Origin: Promicromonospora sp. Populi
Lineage (GTDB): Bacteria > Actinomycetota > Actinomycetes > Actinomycetales > Cellulomonadaceae
Assembly: GCF_041081105.1 (NCBI RefSeq)
Contig: NZ_CP163528.1
Coordinates: 3,038,001-3,102,000, forward strand
DNA: 64,000 nt
Reading direction: 5' to 3'
The position numbers and the translations under genes are program-made. The notes beneath the pieces were generated by a model. That model worked only from the letters and a program-made list of their open reading frames with translations. It was not told the origin of the DNA and did not search any database. Each line of letters starts with the position of its first letter. Position 1 is the stretch's first letter. Below are positions 62,592 to 64,000 of the stretch, piece by piece.

Positions 62592-64000
62592 TCAGTACCA
62601 GGCGCGTTCCGCGGCCAGCTCCTCCGCGCGCTCCGGATCGCGCAGCGCTGCCTCCAGGAGGAGGGCGTCCGCCCCGGTGAGCTCGGCAAGAGCCCGCGCG
62701 AGGCCCTCGGGCGAGGCAGCGTGCGGCACACCGGGGCCTCCGGTATCGGCCGACGCCTCCGACACCCACCACGCCACGCGTGCGCCGTCGACCGTCAGCG
62801 TGTCGTGGCGACGCCACGCCGCCGGGGCGCCCGGTGCGAGGGCGTGGACCCGCGGGTCGAGCTCGGCAGGCTCCCCCGGCTCGTCGGGGCCGACGTCGCC
62901 GCCGCCCTCGTACGGGAGGTCCAGCAGGGCGGCGAGCGCCTCCGCGACGTCGGCCGGGGCAGGGATCACCGGGCCGAGCTGAGCCCATCGAGGCGAGTCG
63001 GCGATCGCGAGGTCGTCGGTGCGCTCCACGGTGATGCCCACGGGCCCGGTCGCAGGCAGGCGCGGCGGGGTGAGCGGCCCGCTGTCGTCAGCGCGGGCCA
63101 GCGCGGCCAGGCCCGTCCAGACGGCGCGGGCGACGTCTACGGACAGCCGCGCGCCCACCTCGGGCAGCTCGTCCAGGACCGTCTGCCAATCGTGTCTGGG
63201 CAGGTCAGCCAGGTTGTGGAGGCCTCCGAGCGCGATCAGGAGGTCCTCACTCAGCCCCGCGGTCTCGGCCGGAGCGGGTGGCAGCAGCGGCGCGTCACCA
63301 AGAGCGAACGGCGCGCCGAGCCGACGGCGCAGGAACCACGCCGCGTACGACGCCGCCTCGCGCCCCGGAGCGTCCGGCGAGCGTACGGGGGTCAGCAGCG
63401 CCCGGCGCAGTTCGGGGTCGGTGGAGATGCGCCTCAGCGCCGCGGCGAGCGGACCCGGCCGGGCGGCACCTGCCGTGTCCCGGAGCGCGTCGAGGTCCGG
63501 CACCGCCTCGACGTCACCGACCCAGGCACCCGGTCCGAGCTCGTCGGCGAGGTGTTCGAGGTACTCGTCCCAGTCGGCGAGCCAGCCGGCGGGGTCGTCC
63601 GGCCCGTATTCGACGTCGACGTCGTCGTCCGCTGCTACGACCTCGACGACGCGGTAGACGCCCAGGTCGGCACGGGCCCCTGCGGCGGTCAGGGCGTCAT
63701 CGCCCCATCGTCCGACGACGGCGGCGTGCACCAGCGGCAGGTCGAGGTGCTGTGCCGCCCAGGTGCCGGGCAGGGCCGCCTCGCGCAGCGGGACGACGTC
63801 GCCGTCCGCCACGACCGGCAGCTCACCCAGCCAGAACGGGAGGTCGCGTGGGCCGGACTCGGCGACGGCGAGGTGCACCAGCTCGAGCACGGCGGCTACG
63901 GTCTCGGCGGGGTCGACCGGCTCGGCTGGGTCGACCGGCTCCGCGGGGTCGGCAGGGTCTTCCGGTGTCGGGTCCTGGTAGAACGGCTCGGCGCGCGATC
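62592..64000 (-). CDS. C-terminal part of a large protein, sacsin/Hsp90-like
   Basis: The frame is open from its stop at 62592 to the window edge (at least 469 residues), so the start lies outside. Near the edge are repeats of DPAEPV. The rest (LPGTWAAQHLDLPLVHAAVVGRWGDD, WFLRRRLGAPFALGDAP, GLHNLADLPRHDWQTVLDELPEVG) resembles, by memory only, the C-terminal half of actinobacterial proteins with an N-terminal sacsin/Hsp90-type ATPase. The ATPase domain itself is not in the window. Partial gene. Confidence 0.5.
   Translation of the reverse strand, partial: SRAEPFYQDPTPEDPADPAEPVDPAEPVDPAETVAAVLELVHLAVAESGPRDLPFWLGELPVVADGDVVPLREAALPGTWAAQHLDLPLVHAAVVGRWGDDALTAAGARADLGVYRVVEVVAADDDVDVEYGPDDPAGWLADWDEYLEHLADELGPGAWVGDVEAVPDLDALRDTAGAARPGPLAAALRRISTDPELRRALLTPVRSPDAPGREAASYAAWFLRRRLGAPFALGDAPLLPPAPAETAGLSEDLLIALGGLHNLADLPRHDWQTVLDELPEVGARLSVDVARAVWTGLAALARADDSGPLTPPRLPATGPVGITVERTDDLAIADSPRWAQLGPVIPAPADVAEALAALLDLPYEGGGDVGPDEPGEPAELDPRVHALAPGAPAAWRRHDTLTVDGARVAWWVSEASADTGGPGVPHAASPEGLARALAELTGADALLLEAALRDPERAEELAAERAWY

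Overview
The window is very GC-rich, and its genes point to an actinobacterium, probably Micrococcales (Promicromonospora, Isoptericola or Cellulomonas relatives; this is inference). Supporting signs are a DosR/DosS-type heme-sensing system, a DtxR/IdeR regulator, a 6C-like small RNA, a c-di-AMP riboswitch upstream of an NlpC/P60 gene, actinobacterial xylose isomerase, and many genes whose -10 hexamer lies only 6-8 nt before the start codon (leaderless mRNAs).

Layout. (1) 1-12,900: a dormancy or hypoxia-type island with universal stress proteins, a P1B and a P2-type cation ATPase, an Acg-like nitroreductase, a short-chain dehydrogenase, a DoxX-like membrane protein, and a convergent dosR/dosS pair. 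Palindromes of the GGGACCwwGGTCCC type lie in its intergenic gaps. Four of them are followed, exactly 18 bp downstream, by the octamer (G/C)CCCTGCC. (2) 13,000-21,300: tRNA-Ala, a GlpR-like membrane protein, RimJ-like acetyltransferase, 5-formyltetrahydrofolate cyclo-ligase, a penicillin acylase-type amidase, an FmdB zinc ribbon, a SAF protein and MscL. This resembles the mycobacterial Rv0985c-Rv0996 neighbourhood, but galU and moeA/glp are absent. (3) 21,300-29,500: a very large helicase/nuclease-like protein that appears to have lost its catalytic residues, a 6C-like sRNA, a frameshifted MFS gene, a membrane-anchored HTH protein and an L,D-transpeptidase. (4) 29,500-35,200: a complete Opp/Dpp-type ABC transporter operon. 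(5) 35,400-43,900: tRNA-Arg, an efflux MFS, an aldo/keto reductase with a divergent MarR, the xylose locus (ROK repressor, xylA, xylB) and thyA-folA. (6) 44,000-54,400: OsmC, an ornithine aminotransferase with a long acidic tail, an aspartate-type aminotransferase, a USP, the NlpC/P60 protein with its riboswitch, an IdeR-like regulator, serC and a MHYT protein. (7) 54,400-64,000: MarR-MFS, an NCS2 purine permease, an acyltransferase-SGNH protein, a CAP lipoprotein, a sulfotransferase-like protein, a DUF2530 protein and the C-terminal part of a large protein cut by the window edge.

The strongest candidates for something new are the fixed-spacing DosR-like promoter architecture in the first 11.5 kb, the apparently dead helicase-nuclease at 21.3-25.4 kb next to the 6C-like RNA, and a series of long, sequence-unrelated hairpins that fill most convergent gaps and one gap inside the xylAB operon.
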